Numbered from the stretch's first letter, positions 8,429 to 17,857 are shown. The stretch is 64,000 bases of DNA from Mucilaginibacter sp. L294 (GCF_001636615.1 NZ_LGEK01000008.1:21345-85344); one strand, 5' to 3'. Numbers and translations are program-made. Notes: generated from the letters alone by a model not told the origin.

Positions 8429-9790
8429 TTAAAGTTTTCCTGAAGTATAAAGTAGTTGGTAGTATATAAACTGGGCGCTTGTTTGTGCCTGCACCAGGTT
8501 AAAGCGACTCTCCTGGTACAGATTGTCTGCATCCAGCAGATCGGTAAGCAAGGCGAGTTGGTTATAATACTTTGCGCTAACTATCTTGTAGTTCACCCTT
8601 GCCTGTTCAATTGAGTTTTGGGTAACGATTATGCGATTAAGCGCTTCCCGGTACTTGATCAGTAACCCCGAGGCTTCCTGTTTTACATCATCTTTTATAT
8701 TTTGCTCGGCGTACTTCAATTCCTGCAGCCTGATGCGGCCGGCAGAAAGTTTATGCTTGTTTTGGTAAATAGAAGAGATGTTGTACTGTATTTTGAGCCC
8801 AACAAAACCAATGGAATAGGCTTGGTCTACAGGTGGGTAGAAAATATTATTAGGATAACTAAACCCATATGCCGAGAACAGGGATAAAGATGGTGAGTTA
8901 TTACTTTTTATGCCCCGTATGCGCGCATTTTGTACTTGAATATCGTAGCCGGCCTTATTAACTGAAAATGCATCGCGAGCCGCATTAACCGCCAGCGGCA
9001 AAAGTGTATCAACCACCGGCCTTAGCATATTTGAAGAATCAGCAACCTGTATGGTTACAGAATCGGGCAGGTTAAGAAGCACATTTAACTTTTGGCCGGT
9101 AATTATAATATCGTTATCTGCAGCTTCAAGGTTCAATTTAACGGATGACAATACCAGTTCGGCCCGTAATACATCACTCCGGGTTACCTTTTGATTTTGG
9201 TATAAAGCATTGATGTTTTTAAGCCTTGTTTGCGCCCTTATTACTTGCTCTTCTATAAATCTTTTCTGGTCATTCAACCTTACTATTCCCAGGTATTGAG
9301 CGGTAATCTGTAAGCCCACATTAGCAGTTTGCTCCCTGGTGTTTACTGCCGACAGATCCCTTTTCGAACTTTGCTCTGCTTCAATAGCTCTTTGCCTCCC
9401 CCCTGAATAAAGATTAAGGGTTGCTGCAACGTTAAGGTCGGCACCATTAGAGGTGGGCCTTTTTGGTACGGAATGTGCCCCACCTAAAAAGTGATTGTAC
9501 AAGGTAAGGCTCGTAAATCGTTGATAATCGGCACCGGCGAGTATTGTTGGTAAAGCCGCGTTTTTAGCATCCTTGTAATCGGCAACACTGGCGCTTTCCT
9601 CACTTTTTGCCGCCTTAACAAGATTGTTGTTTTCTTTACCAAGTGTAATACTTTCTGCAAGCGTTAACTTTATAACCCGCTGCCCTGCTGATATTTGCTG
9701 CGAAAAACAACAATTTATCGCACTAAAAAAAAGGCATAAAAAGGTTATAGCAGGCTTGCACACAGCAAACCTTAGGCTTATCGTTTTCAT
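8429..9790 (-). CDS. TolC-family outer-membrane efflux channel
   Basis: The product is 453 aa with a signal peptide (about 1-30, ending NCCFSQQ). The long helical repeats and paired TolC-type segments (for example LAESITLGKENNNLVKAAKS, and ALLTDLLDADNLYQESRFNL near the C-terminus) match the outer-membrane efflux protein family. It sits first of the three structural efflux genes, directly after the TetR regulator (6-base gap), and supplies the outer-membrane exit duct. Confidence 0.88.
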   Translation of the reverse strand: MKTISLRFAVCKPAITFLCLFFSAINCCFSQQISAGQRVIKLTLAESITLGKENNNLVKAAKSEESASVADYKDAKNAALPTILAGADYQRFTSLTLYNHFLGGAHSVPKRPTSNGADLNVAATLNLYSGGRQRAIEAEQSSKRDLSAVNTREQTANVGLQITAQYLGIVRLNDQKRFIEEQVIRAQTRLKNINALYQNQKVTRSDVLRAELVLSSVKLNLEAADNDIIITGQKLNVLLNLPDSVTIQVADSSNMLRPVVDTLLPLAVNAARDAFSVNKAGYDIQVQNARIRGIKSNNSPSLSLFSAYGFSYPNNIFYPPVDQAYSIGFVGLKIQYNISSIYQNKHKLSAGRIRLQELKYAEQNIKDDVKQEASGLLIKYREALNRIIVTQNSIEQARVNYKIVSAKYYNQLALLTDLLDADNLYQESRFNLVQAQTSAQFIYYQLLYTSGKL

Positions 9791-9796
9791 AATTTT

Positions 9797-10441
9797 TTAT
9801 TCGTTTTTTAATAGCTGCCCGGGGGCAGCTTTCGGTTCTGTTATTAGAATTTGGTGTAGATAATTTTTTATTGTTTTCAGATTAATGTCGCTGTAATCAC
9901 TGCTATCCCCTACAATTGTATTTAAAGGATAATCGTGTATAACGGTTGACATTACACTCAATATGGTCAGGAAAAACAAGGATGGGTTTACGCTTTTAAA
10001 ACACCCCTCTGTGACACCTGCAGTAAGAATATCCTTTAGTACAGATACATTTTCGCGCAGATAACTGCTGATCAGCTCCTTCATATCAGATTGTGAAAGA
10101 AAAACTATTTCCCGATAAAGCAACCGCTGAAAATCGCCGCTTAACTGATACCTGTCTGTATATATTTTGAGAAAAACATCTAACTTTTCCACTGCCGAAA
10201 GTGGTTGCCATTTTAGCTGTTGAAGGGAGAGCCTCATTTCGTCCAAACGCGTTTGAAAGATTTTTTCGTAAAGGGCCTTTTTCGAACCAAAATAGTAACC
10301 TATCAGCGACATATTCATAGAAGCCCTGCCTGCAATTTCACGTATGGAGGTAACAGCGTAACTTTGCTCCGCAAAAAGCTGTTCAGCAACCGTAAGCAAC
10401 TTGGCCCTGGAATCAATGTTAGTTGTAATAATTATACTCAT
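9797..10441 (-). CDS. TetR/AcrR-family repressor of the efflux operon
   Basis: The product is 214 aa. The N-terminal HTH is typical of the family: LLTVAEQLFAEQSYAVTSIR, then IAGRASMNMSLIGYYFGSKK. The C-terminal helical ligand domain is variable. The start overlaps the stop of the pirin-like gene by 4 bp, and the gene is followed closely by tolC/emrA/emrB, so it probably represses its own operon and is relieved by a pump substrate (inferred from context). Confidence 0.87.
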   Translation of the reverse strand: MSIIITTNIDSRAKLLTVAEQLFAEQSYAVTSIREIAGRASMNMSLIGYYFGSKKALYEKIFQTRLDEMRLSLQQLKWQPLSAVEKLDVFLKIYTDRYQLSGDFQRLLYREIVFLSQSDMKELISSYLRENVSVLKDILTAGVTEGCFKSVNPSLFFLTILSVMSTVIHDYPLNTIVGDSSDYSDINLKTIKNYLHQILITEPKAAPGQLLKNE

Positions 10442-11160
10442 GAGATTGGATCCTTCCTTTTATTATCGCCTAACTCTATCATAAATAGTTTAGTTAGCTT
10501 TGTAAAAGCCAGATAGATATATGCCTCATTTTTAAAAATAACGGCGTCCCGGTATCCCAAAACTTGACCATTAGCAGTCATTTCGCCATTAAAGACAAAT
10601 AATATAATGGTATGCCCTTCGGTAATAGTTTCAACTTTATAGGTAGTTCCCGCTTCAAAGGCGCCGGTTTGCAGGCGCTTACCATGTTCCGAATCATCTT
10701 CCTGACCATTGCCAAGGTTGTTCAAAATAGTATAAAGGTGCCCTGTTTTTTCGTTTAAAGACCCGGAATAATACACACAGTTCTTATGTTCATGGGCTGA
10801 TAGAAGCCAGATTTCCAGGAATTCGTTATCTGCGCAATCATCAGTATTGTGCAAAACAGATTGCAAGGAAGTATGGCCTGTATTTACTACCATGGTATCG
10901 TTTTCAGACAGTGTAGCCCTAAAACCGTAAGAATCGTAATAATCTGCGTTACCGCTAATCATTACCCTGATAACCTGAAGAGGGTATCCAATAAAGTTCT
11001 GTATTTCTTGTTTGCCGGGCAGTAACACTTTACTATCAAACCTAATGACCGGCCCCCATTCAGTATCGGCTGTTGGGCAAACTACAGGGTACACAGAGTG
11101 ATATGATTTTATATCACCCATATCTGTAAATTTCCTGTCTTGTTCTGCAAAATACTTCAT
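10438..11160 (-). CDS. Pirin-like double-cupin protein
   Basis: The product is 240 aa with no signal peptide. The first half carries DYYDSYGFRATLSENDTMVV, close to the pirin pattern (..DSxGxxxxLxxGDVxxMxxGxG..), followed by LEIWLLSAHEH. The second half has a weaker cupin with GHTIILFVFNGEMTANG. The classical pirin His ligands are not all evident, so it may be a non-metal relative. It is the first gene of the efflux operon and overlaps the TetR start, suggesting a linked stress or detoxification role. Confidence 0.5.
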   Translation of the reverse strand: MKYFAEQDRKFTDMGDIKSYHSVYPVVCPTADTEWGPVIRFDSKVLLPGKQEIQNFIGYPLQVIRVMISGNADYYDSYGFRATLSENDTMVVNTGHTSLQSVLHNTDDCADNEFLEIWLLSAHEHKNCVYYSGSLNEKTGHLYTILNNLGNGQEDDSEHGKRLQTGAFEAGTTYKVETITEGHTIILFVFNGEMTANGQVLGYRDAVIFKNEAYIYLAFTKLTKLFMIELGDNKRKDPIS

Positions 11161-11328
11161 CTTTTGTTTTGTTCAATAATCTGCTATCGGGTAACGATAT
11201 GTTATTGAACAGTACAAATATCCGCAGAATAGCGCCTGTAAAAAGGTAGATTTGGCGGTAGTTTTAGTCGATTTTACTGTTTCTTGTTGCCATATAGAGA
11301 TGCGCAAAAACAAGCACTATCAAGATTG

Positions 11329-12204
11329 TTATTTTATAGATTTACGATATTCAAGAGGCGACACCCCTTGATGGATTTTAAAGAATTTACCAAATATGGA
11401 CTGATCTGAAAAGTGCAATTTTTCGCTTACCTGGGCAATACCCAGATCTTTATTCTGCAGCAATACCTTCGATTCAAGAATGATTGCCTTATCGATCCAC
11501 TCTCCGGCGGTTTTGCCCGTTTGCCTTTTAATAACCTCAGAGAGGTACTTGGGTGTTACATTTAAACTATTTGCATAAAAGCTCACAGACCGCTGCCTCC
11601 AAAATTCCTTTGTTAGCAAGTTCCTAAACCTGACAAAAAGTGTGCTATTATCATCATGGTGTTGGGTTGTATTTCTCTTTCCTTTGTGCAACGCATCTAT
11701 CTCATGTACAAGTAAGTAGGCATAGCTCCGCATCAATACCGCTTCATTTACATGCTGCTTGTCAAATGTGTTTCTTATCAGGTTAAATACAGGTGCTAAC
11801 CTATCCTGATCGGTTGCTTCCAGTTGCAAAACATGAAGATCATTATCCTCAAAAAAAGAATATTTGTTGAGATAAAATATATTAGAACGGGTTTCAAGTA
11901 AAAAGGCTTCGGTAAAGAAAATTATTTCCATTATGGGTGTTTCCGTACTACGTTCAAAAGAGCGGGTAATGGTAGGCCCGATTGTGACCACCGCGGGTGC
12001 GGAAACCATGCAATTCATGAGGCCTGCCTGTAGGCTTATAGTACCTTCTTTTAAGAACAGGATAGCGTAAGTTTCGGTACGAAAGGGCTCATCTGTAAAC
12101 AGTGGTTCTTTCCCCACATTCACAAAAAAATAGTTATTCCTTATTGTAGGAAAGCCAAACGCTTTTTGAAGCCTTGTTATAGAATAAGTACTTATATCTT
12201 CCAT
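11329..12204 (-). CDS. AraC-family transcriptional regulator
   Basis: The product is 291 aa: an N-terminal cupin-like effector domain and a C-terminal double HTH (about 190-291) with FYANSLNVTPKYLSEVIKRQ, TGKTAGEWID and SDQSIFGKFFKIHQGVSPLE. It lies 71 bases downstream of the oxidase/haemoglobin operon on the same strand, so it could be its last gene, and 168 bases upstream of the pirin/TetR/efflux operon, which is a second possible target. The intergenic 11161-11328 holds the efflux operon leader. Confidence 0.87.
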   Translation of the reverse strand: MEDISTYSITRLQKAFGFPTIRNNYFFVNVGKEPLFTDEPFRTETYAILFLKEGTISLQAGLMNCMVSAPAVVTIGPTITRSFERSTETPIMEIIFFTEAFLLETRSNIFYLNKYSFFEDNDLHVLQLEATDQDRLAPVFNLIRNTFDKQHVNEAVLMRSYAYLLVHEIDALHKGKRNTTQHHDDNSTLFVRFRNLLTKEFWRQRSVSFYANSLNVTPKYLSEVIKRQTGKTAGEWIDKAIILESKVLLQNKDLGIAQVSEKLHFSDQSIFGKFFKIHQGVSPLEYRKSIK

Positions 12205-12275
12205 ATAGCTGTCTAAATTTAACTTAATATCCTATATTATATCAACACACAGCATATTATATACTTCTTTACCTT

Positions 12276-12575
12276 TTACGCTCCCTGAATTAAGATGCAG
12301 ATGCTATCATCTACTGCATATAGCGAATGTGTTATATCTACCGGGATATCAAAATTATCATGCTTATGCAGTATTACCTGGCGGTTCGTTTCTTTATAAA
12401 TAACACTGCCCTCTATAACCAATAATGTTGTAGGCAAGGGTGCTTTGTGATCAGTCCATATCGTATCCGTTTTTAAGCCGATAACGAGCGATTTAAAATG
12501 ACTATTGGATTTGATGACACGGGCCACAGGCCTGGCAGATGTAATGAGTTCGTTCAAAATATTTTTGATGATCAT
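12276..12575 (-). CDS. Small single-cupin protein (99 aa)
   Basis: A cytoplasmic-looking 99-aa protein with a minimal cupin fold: LLVIEGSVIYKET, then LHKHDNFDIPVDITHSLYAV. It retains His in HKHD and THS. It is the last gene before the AraC regulator in the oxidase/haemoglobin operon and is one of two small cupins there. The role is unknown; other small cupins bind metals or act as signal sensors. Confidence 0.6.
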   Translation of the reverse strand: MIIKNILNELITSARPVARVIKSNSHFKSLVIGLKTDTIWTDHKAPLPTTLLVIEGSVIYKETNRQVILHKHDNFDIPVDITHSLYAVDDSICILIQGA

Positions 12576-12590
12576 AATCGTATGTTTTTA

Positions 12591-13103
12591 TTATTTATCC
12601 TGCATAATCACATTTGCCTTTTTTGGATCCGCCCAAAATTCGTCGGCATAGTTGTCAATAAAAAGATCCTGATGCAGCTTGATCAGGATATCACGTATTC
12701 CGGTTAATACTTTGGCGGGGAGTTCTTGCTCCAGGAAAGGAAATACCTGGCGCTCTTCAAACCTGATGTGATCAGTTAAAAGCCCAATAAAGGTTAAATA
12801 ACCGCTATAGCAATTTATTCCGTCGTCAATGATCTTCTTAAACCAGTCTGCGAGTTCCTGATGGTCATCCCTGGCCTTTTCTGTGAGCCGGCCAGATATT
12901 TGGTTAAATAACAGGATCTCTTCTTCGCGGAAATGTTCAAACAGGTGTGATTCCCAGAAATAACGGATATAATAGTTAATACGGTCAAATGATACGCCTC
13001 TTTTTACCCCTTCTTTTATCTTCCAGCAAAACAGGAGACCGGAATGGTGGTCTCTTGACAGCGTTACAAGGTAACCGCTTCTTTTAATTGGCTTATTTTT
13101 CAT
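12591..13103 (-). CDS. Haemerythrin-like di-iron protein
   Basis: The product is 170 aa. The diiron ligand pattern is clear: DHHSGL, ESHLFEHFREEEILLF, DDHQELADWF and DHIRFEERQVFPFLE, the HHE-domain arrangement of His and Glu on four helices. Such proteins bind O2 or NO, or repair iron centres (YtfE/RIC type). It sits between two cupin genes and next to a truncated haemoglobin, which favours NO/O2 handling. Confidence 0.82.
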   Translation of the reverse strand: MKNKPIKRSGYLVTLSRDHHSGLLFCWKIKEGVKRGVSFDRINYYIRYFWESHLFEHFREEEILLFNQISGRLTEKARDDHQELADWFKKIIDDGINCYSGYLTFIGLLTDHIRFEERQVFPFLEQELPAKVLTGIRDILIKLHQDLFIDNYADEFWADPKKANVIMQDK

Positions 13104-13105
13104 CG

Positions 13106-13396
13106 TCAGTTAATGTTTGCATCTGCCAGGTCCCCATAACGGATCGTGGCATTATCATCAAGAATGATTAGCGCCTTTATAGCTTCTACTGCCTTTAACA
13201 TATGCTGAACATTAGCCGGAATCAGGATGATACTACCGGTTTTTAATTCGTAACTTTCCTCCTTATATATCAACAACGCGCTGCCTTCTTCAACAATAAG
13301 GTAAGCATTGGCCGTAGCCACATGCCTTTGCATATTTGCCCCGGCAGCAAGTTCTATCCTCACTACCTGCACATTCCCCTTTTCCCATATTTCCAT
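13106..13396 (-). CDS. Small cupin protein (96 aa)
   Basis: The product begins MEIWEKGNVQVVRIELAAGA and follows with NMQRHVATANAYLIVEEGSA and IILIPANVQHMLKA, a compact cupin with His at RHV and QHM. No signal peptide. It is two bases from the haemerythrin start and 16 bases from the haemoglobin stop, firmly in the operon. Function is unknown. Confidence 0.65.
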   Translation of the reverse strand: MEIWEKGNVQVVRIELAAGANMQRHVATANAYLIVEEGSALLIYKEESYELKTGSIILIPANVQHMLKAVEAIKALIILDDNATIRYGDLADANIN

Positions 13397-13412
13397 AATT
13401 TCTGTTTTTATG

Positions 13413-13796
13413 TTATAAGATTACCTTTGCCATATCCCTGGCCATGGCAAGTTTATGCTGAAACATTTCAGACATCAACCCTGCGCGCAGCTTTGCTTTT
13501 TCTGCAACCTCGCCACTGAAATGCCGGTCTATCGTTTGATCAAAAAGAGCCGTCCAGCGCTTAAAATGGAGTTTATTAATAGGAAGCGGTGCATGTTTAG
13601 CAAACGGGTTTCCCTTAAATCCTTGCACGCCAAATAAAGCGGCGTTCCAAAAGGCATACATTTTATTGAGATGAGGCTGCCAATCGCCAGTAATTACCGC
13701 TGAGAAAACTGGGCCGATAACTTCATCCGCACGTACACTGTCGTAGAAAGAGTCGACCATTATCTTAATCGAATTGATATCCTCTATATCTTTCAT
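13413..13796 (-). CDS. Group III truncated haemoglobin
   Basis: The product is 127 aa, typical for the family. It begins with a helix containing IMVDSFYDSVRADEVIGPVF, has FWNAALFG and a proximal-His segment around PINKLHFKRWTALFD, the class III (trHbP) pattern. It binds haem and can react with NO and O2. It lies in the same transcript as the oxidase and haemerythrin, suggesting NO detoxification or microaerobic O2 management. Confidence 0.88.
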   Translation of the reverse strand: MKDIEDINSIKIMVDSFYDSVRADEVIGPVFSAVITGDWQPHLNKMYAFWNAALFGVQGFKGNPFAKHAPLPINKLHFKRWTALFDQTIDRHFSGEVAEKAKLRAGLMSEMFQHKLAMARDMAKVIL

Positions 13797-13807
13797 CTCT
13801 GTTTCTT

Positions 13808-14215
13808 TTAAAGTTTAACCGATAGTGAGGTTATGATAAAATAACCCGTCCAGGCCACAAAAAGAATGATCCCCACAATAACCCACCAGGGTATACTTTG
13901 TGGAGTTTCGCTCCCATGAAGCGTAAATGTTTTTTGATCACCTTTACTATAAGCGTTAATCATCAATGGCAGCACACCTTCAACTATTTCGTTATTCTTA
14001 AGCCCTTCTACCGCGATCGCGGGGCCGTTGCGTACAGTGAATGGGATAAGCCTTACGCCCTCCTTGCCATGCTGATTTTTACTCACCACTTTTAGGGTAT
14101 GGGTGCCGTCCACCAACTTTCGGGTATCCAATTCAAAAGATACAGGGGCCGGGAACTCGCCAATTGGTTGGGTATCATCGTCAATAAACAGGCTAACCAC
14201 ACTTTTATCTTTCAT
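13808..14215 (-). CDS. Ig-like domain protein with C-terminal membrane anchor
   Basis: The product is 135 aa. Residues 1-95 form two beta-sandwich-like repeats (LDTRKLVDGTHTLKVVSKNQ and a second weaker one) and residues about 110-130 a single TM helix (PWWVIVGIILFVAWTGYFII). There is no N-terminal signal. It sits four bases from the CPAC-motif protein and just after the oxidase genes, so it is probably an accessory or assembly protein of that complex. No named family is assigned. Confidence 0.55.
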   Translation of the reverse strand: MKDKSVVSLFIDDDTQPIGEFPAPVSFELDTRKLVDGTHTLKVVSKNQHGKEGVRLIPFTVRNGPAIAVEGLKNNEIVEGVLPLMINAYSKGDQKTFTLHGSETPQSIPWWVIVGIILFVAWTGYFIITSLSVKL

Positions 14216-14219
14216 AGTG

Positions 14220-14477
14220 CTAATTATTTAAAACAATCCTTTTGATATGGTTTTCGGTGTGCTCGGCAGGTTTTATGATGCATTTAATAGTAGCCACAAG
14301 TATGTAAACTGTTAAAATTACCATAATACACACTATCAGATAATCCCAGTTGCTGCCTGGCCCGGCACCATGTGTTATACCGTGTAAGGCTTTGGGCTGT
14401 AGCTTTCTGCAGGCCGGGCAAGCATATGTACCTAAGATAGATGCGCTTAAGATGAGTGTTAAAATGTATTTTTTCAT
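14220..14477 (-). CDS. Small membrane protein with CPAC motif
   Basis: The product is 85 aa with a signal peptide (ending GTYA), immediately followed by CPACRKLQPK, and one TM helix (YLIVCIMVILTVYILVATIK). The CxxC pair just outside the membrane could bind copper or haem, or act as a thiol pair. Next to a cbb3-like oxidase it is a plausible small subunit or assembly factor (CcoQ-like size), but homology to a named family is not claimed. Confidence 0.55.
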   Translation of the reverse strand: MKKYILTLILSASILGTYACPACRKLQPKALHGITHGAGPGSNWDYLIVCIMVILTVYILVATIKCIIKPAEHTENHIKRIVLNN

Positions 14478-14568
14478 ATCATTCGTTTTTTATTTTCAGT
14501 TATTCGCTCGCAAGATTAAACCAGCGGAAAACCCCCTTTTTTCTGCATTTCAGCAAGGGTTTGTCCTT

Positions 14569-15567
14569 TTATTTTAAGGAATCCATGATCTTTTTAGCTT
14601 CTGCCGCCGTTACGTGCCTCGAATTATTCCCCCAGCTGCTTCGTTCGTGGTTAACAATCGCTGCCACCTCCTCCGGTTTTAGGTTATTATTGGTACCAAC
14701 TGCAGGCATTATACCATAGCCTTTGCTAACCAGCCCGTTATATCCTTTCATAATTACTGTTATCTGCACTTCCGGATCCGGGTTGAGTACAAGCTCGCTT
14801 CCCACAAGTGGCGGAAATGCGCCCGGTAAACCTTTCCCATTTTCCTGGTGGCAGGCCTGGCAATTTGCTGCATACAACGCGGCACCGTCAAACTGTGGTT
14901 TTGTTGCTCCCGGGCCTGCTACAGGCGTTTTATCTTTGCCATATAGGAACACCGGTACCTGACGCCCATCAGGCAATGGAATTTGTTTGAGCGACCGCAA
15001 GTATGCAACCAATGCCAATGCTTGTTTTGAAGCGATTATTTTACCTGTAATACCTTTTTTAAATTCATCCGGAACATTGAGTACTATATCCTCGGGAAAG
15101 GGGTATTCCTTTACTTGAAACAGCCATTCATAAGAAGGCATAACAGATACTGATACCACAGACCTGGGATTAAAAAGATGCAGCAGGTGCCAGTCGGCGC
15201 TGGGTTGGCGGTTCCCGATATTTGTCAGGTCGGGTCCGGTACGTTCAGATCCCATTAGCGTGGCGGTGTTTCGCCATACATCTGTTCGTGTAATACGCGC
15301 ATAGTCCGCAGCGACACCCGGCCTTGGGCCAAATATCTTGTCCATATCTATATTCCTTACCTGCTGGGTATGGCATGCAACACAGCCCTCAGCTATAAAG
15401 ATCCCCTTACCCTCGGTTTCTAACCGGGATAGCCGCCTGCTACCGGGTAAAGGCGCATTATTGTTTTGCACATCAAGTGCCGGCATTATCGCTACAAAAA
15501 GCGTTAATGTTACAAATAGTAACAATGCCATAGGAAAAAGCCTTTTATGATTACTGTAAATCTCCAT
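14569..15567 (-). CDS. ccoO: Membrane dihaem cytochrome c, CcoO-like subunit
   Basis: The product is 332 aa. An N-terminal TM anchor (about 12-30) is followed by a first haem site CVACH near residue 62 with TQQVRNIDM, as in CcoO of cbb3 oxidases. A second cytochrome c domain has CQACH near residue 233 and a Met region (KGYGIMPAV). CcoO normally has one haem, so this is a CcoO fused to a CcoP-like haem domain. It starts four bases after the catalytic subunit gene. It donates electrons to CcoN in the periplasm. Confidence 0.8.
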   Translation of the reverse strand: MEIYSNHKRLFPMALLLFVTLTLFVAIMPALDVQNNNAPLPGSRRLSRLETEGKGIFIAEGCVACHTQQVRNIDMDKIFGPRPGVAADYARITRTDVWRNTATLMGSERTGPDLTNIGNRQPSADWHLLHLFNPRSVVSVSVMPSYEWLFQVKEYPFPEDIVLNVPDEFKKGITGKIIASKQALALVAYLRSLKQIPLPDGRQVPVFLYGKDKTPVAGPGATKPQFDGAALYAANCQACHQENGKGLPGAFPPLVGSELVLNPDPEVQITVIMKGYNGLVSKGYGIMPAVGTNNNLKPEEVAAIVNHERSSWGNNSRHVTAAEAKKIMDSLK

Positions 15568-15571
15568 GTTA

Positions 15572-17719
15572 TTAAACTGTGGTGTTTGCCCTGATAGATA
15601 TTATTTGGTCAAATACTTTTTTTCGTTCATCAATTTCGGTAACAGAGGCATACATAACATACATGTTCCATGCAAAAACCAGGTGCGAGGCCCACATCAG
15701 CGATCCGCCTATTGCACGCCATAACCAGTAAGGTGCCATCAGCACAACGCCATCAATGAAAGGTTTTCCTGCTACCCATCCCATACCCTTGATAGTCCCC
15801 CCTGTCATGAGCGGGATGGTATAAAACAACATACCGATCAGCGCCAGCCAAAAGTGCGCGCCAACAAGGCTTTGTTTCGGTTCTTTTCCGGTTAACCTGG
15901 GTAACAGGGTATAAATGCATCCCCAAAGCATAAAGGCGATAATCCCGTACATGGTTAGGTGCGAATGGGCAACCGTAAAGTCAGTAAAATGCCATATCAG
16001 GTTAGTCGCCCTGAAAGCCTCGGCTGTGCCCTGGGTAGAGCCTGTGAAATAAAAGATGATCCCAACCAAATAAAACGGCAGGGTATAACTACGGGCAATT
16101 TTATGATAGTTTCCTTTAAAGGTCATTAAAAAATTGGTGGTGCCTGAAAACACCGGGATGAGCATACCCATGCTGCCAACAATTGCAATTGTTTGGAGCC
16201 ACCAGGGTATAGAACTAAAAATAAAATGGTGCGTACCAATCAAAGTGTAGAACAATATTTGTGACCAGAAGGCAAGGATCCCTAAGCTGTAAGAATATAT
16301 CGGAGTGTTTAGTTGCTGCGGTAAAAAATAATAAATGAGGCCCAGGCTAAAAAGCATAAACCACATGCCCACGGCCTGGTGCATATAATATCCTTGCACA
16401 ATAGTTTCGCCAAGGCCATTTTGCCACCATGGTATGTATCCTACAAGTACAATAACTGTCAGGAACATTACCGCAGCGATAATATACCAGTTAGATATAT
16501 AAATATCCCGGGTTTGCCGCCTGGCAATGGTTTGAATATAGTTAACGAGTGTGGCGATTATGCCCGCGGCAAATACCAGCATTACAGGCCAGGTATATTC
16601 ACGATATTCCCCACCACCGTTATTAATTCCGCTCATGAGGCATATTGTGCCGGATATAACGGCGGTGTTCAATAGCAACAGAGACCAGTACCCTCTTTTT
16701 ATGCTGGCTATCTTTGCATTGCTAACAGTGCCTACTACATAATAACCTAACCCAATCATCGCAAGGGACGACCATCCCCAAAAAACCATATTGGTGTGTA
16801 CTGGCCGCAAACGGCCGAAACTTAACCAGCTTACGTGATCCACATCCGGGGATACAAATTTTATACCCAGGTATTCACCTATCGAAGTGCCAATAACAAG
16901 CCAACAAGTTGCCGTGCCCAGATACAACATAATCAATTTCACCAGGTTGGGATCAATGTTGTGTACACCCGAAGCCTTCCGTTTGGAAGAAAAAAACCTT
17001 GGGTTATTAACCTCAGCAATATTATGCAACAAAGCCTTTTTATCTTCAGCAGCCGTGGCACCACCTAATTCAGTGTCTGTAAGAGTGTACTCGAGCGCAC
17101 TTTTACGTTTTAAAACCTCATCATAAAAATCTTTGTCCTCATCAACCAGTTTCACAAGGCTTTGCGCTTCACGCCTGATGCGTATTTGATGCGCTTTTTT
17201 TACAAATCCGTTTATTTTAACGCCAATAAAATACACGGTAGCTAACAATGGTATCAGGATAAGTGTTAGCATGATGAGCATCCCGGGGCTTGTCATTATG
17301 TTTCCGGTCGGAGTCCCAGTTCCATCACCGGCAGCGGCAAGCTTATTAATCAGAATAAACCCTGTAAATAACGCCATTGATTTTAGACCTGTGCCCCCTC
17401 GCCGGCGACTATTCTCTTGTTTAATACGCTTGTTTTTCTGAACATTGATCAGGCGCTCTAATTCCGAACTTTCGAATCCGCTGATTTGGTCAGATAGCTC
17501 CCGGATGTTGGAGTCAATAACCATGGTTTCCTTTTTTAAACGGCTACACAGGTTGGCTAACCAAAGCACCAATATCAAAAAAATGAATAAGCCCGAGGCA
17601 AGGACAAAATCAAATAACAAGTTGTTCACTGTGTTGGTGTCCCCATCATTATTGCTGGCTGCAAGGGCAGGTATTGTGCCCAGGATAAATAGAAATAAGA
17701 AATAAATGATCTTTTTCAT
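15572..17719 (-). CDS. ccoN: cbb3-type haem-copper oxidase catalytic subunit, CcoN-like, with N-terminal extension
   Basis: The product is 715 aa. The catalytic part (about 255-715) has 12 or so TM helices, with RPVHTNMVFWGW, YYMHQAVGMWF (a CuB His), YSYSLGILAFW (helix with the Tyr expected in C-family oxidases), GTHHFIF and AHSHLTMYG (haem His ligands). The first 250 residues add a signal-like helix, a second TM and a third near 150, separated by a charged linker; this is not part of a normal CcoN. The Tyr region argues for O2 reductase rather than NO reductase, though neighbours suggest NO stress. It is first in an eight-gene operon. Confidence 0.8.
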   Translation of the reverse strand: MKKIIYFLFLFILGTIPALAASNNDGDTNTVNNLLFDFVLASGLFIFLILVLWLANLCSRLKKETMVIDSNIRELSDQISGFESSELERLINVQKNKRIKQENSRRRGGTGLKSMALFTGFILINKLAAAGDGTGTPTGNIMTSPGMLIMLTLILIPLLATVYFIGVKINGFVKKAHQIRIRREAQSLVKLVDEDKDFYDEVLKRKSALEYTLTDTELGGATAAEDKKALLHNIAEVNNPRFFSSKRKASGVHNIDPNLVKLIMLYLGTATCWLVIGTSIGEYLGIKFVSPDVDHVSWLSFGRLRPVHTNMVFWGWSSLAMIGLGYYVVGTVSNAKIASIKRGYWSLLLLNTAVISGTICLMSGINNGGGEYREYTWPVMLVFAAGIIATLVNYIQTIARRQTRDIYISNWYIIAAVMFLTVIVLVGYIPWWQNGLGETIVQGYYMHQAVGMWFMLFSLGLIYYFLPQQLNTPIYSYSLGILAFWSQILFYTLIGTHHFIFSSIPWWLQTIAIVGSMGMLIPVFSGTTNFLMTFKGNYHKIARSYTLPFYLVGIIFYFTGSTQGTAEAFRATNLIWHFTDFTVAHSHLTMYGIIAFMLWGCIYTLLPRLTGKEPKQSLVGAHFWLALIGMLFYTIPLMTGGTIKGMGWVAGKPFIDGVVLMAPYWLWRAIGGSLMWASHLVFAWNMYVMYASVTEIDERKKVFDQIISIRANTTV

Positions 17720-17857
17720 AAAAAATATATTAATACCCCTTTATCTTTTTAATTTATTCTTCTTTAACGTATTGAAGTTTTTGCTATTCATTTTTTTTTG
17801 ATATGTGTGCTAGCGGTAAGGAAGATTTGTTAAGGCATACAAAAGTACCAGTTAGAA

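Noticed and set aside
7357..8532. Upstream start for the EmrA-like adaptor
   Set aside because: The extra 42 codons overlap the TolC gene and lack adaptor sequence; the Met at 8406 precedes a normal membrane anchor.
15572..17719. NO reductase (NorB) for the oxidase-like subunit
   Set aside because: The helix with YSYSLG and GTHHF fits cbb3 oxidases, and the Glu pair of NorB helix VI is absent; the neighbours alone do not prove NO reduction.
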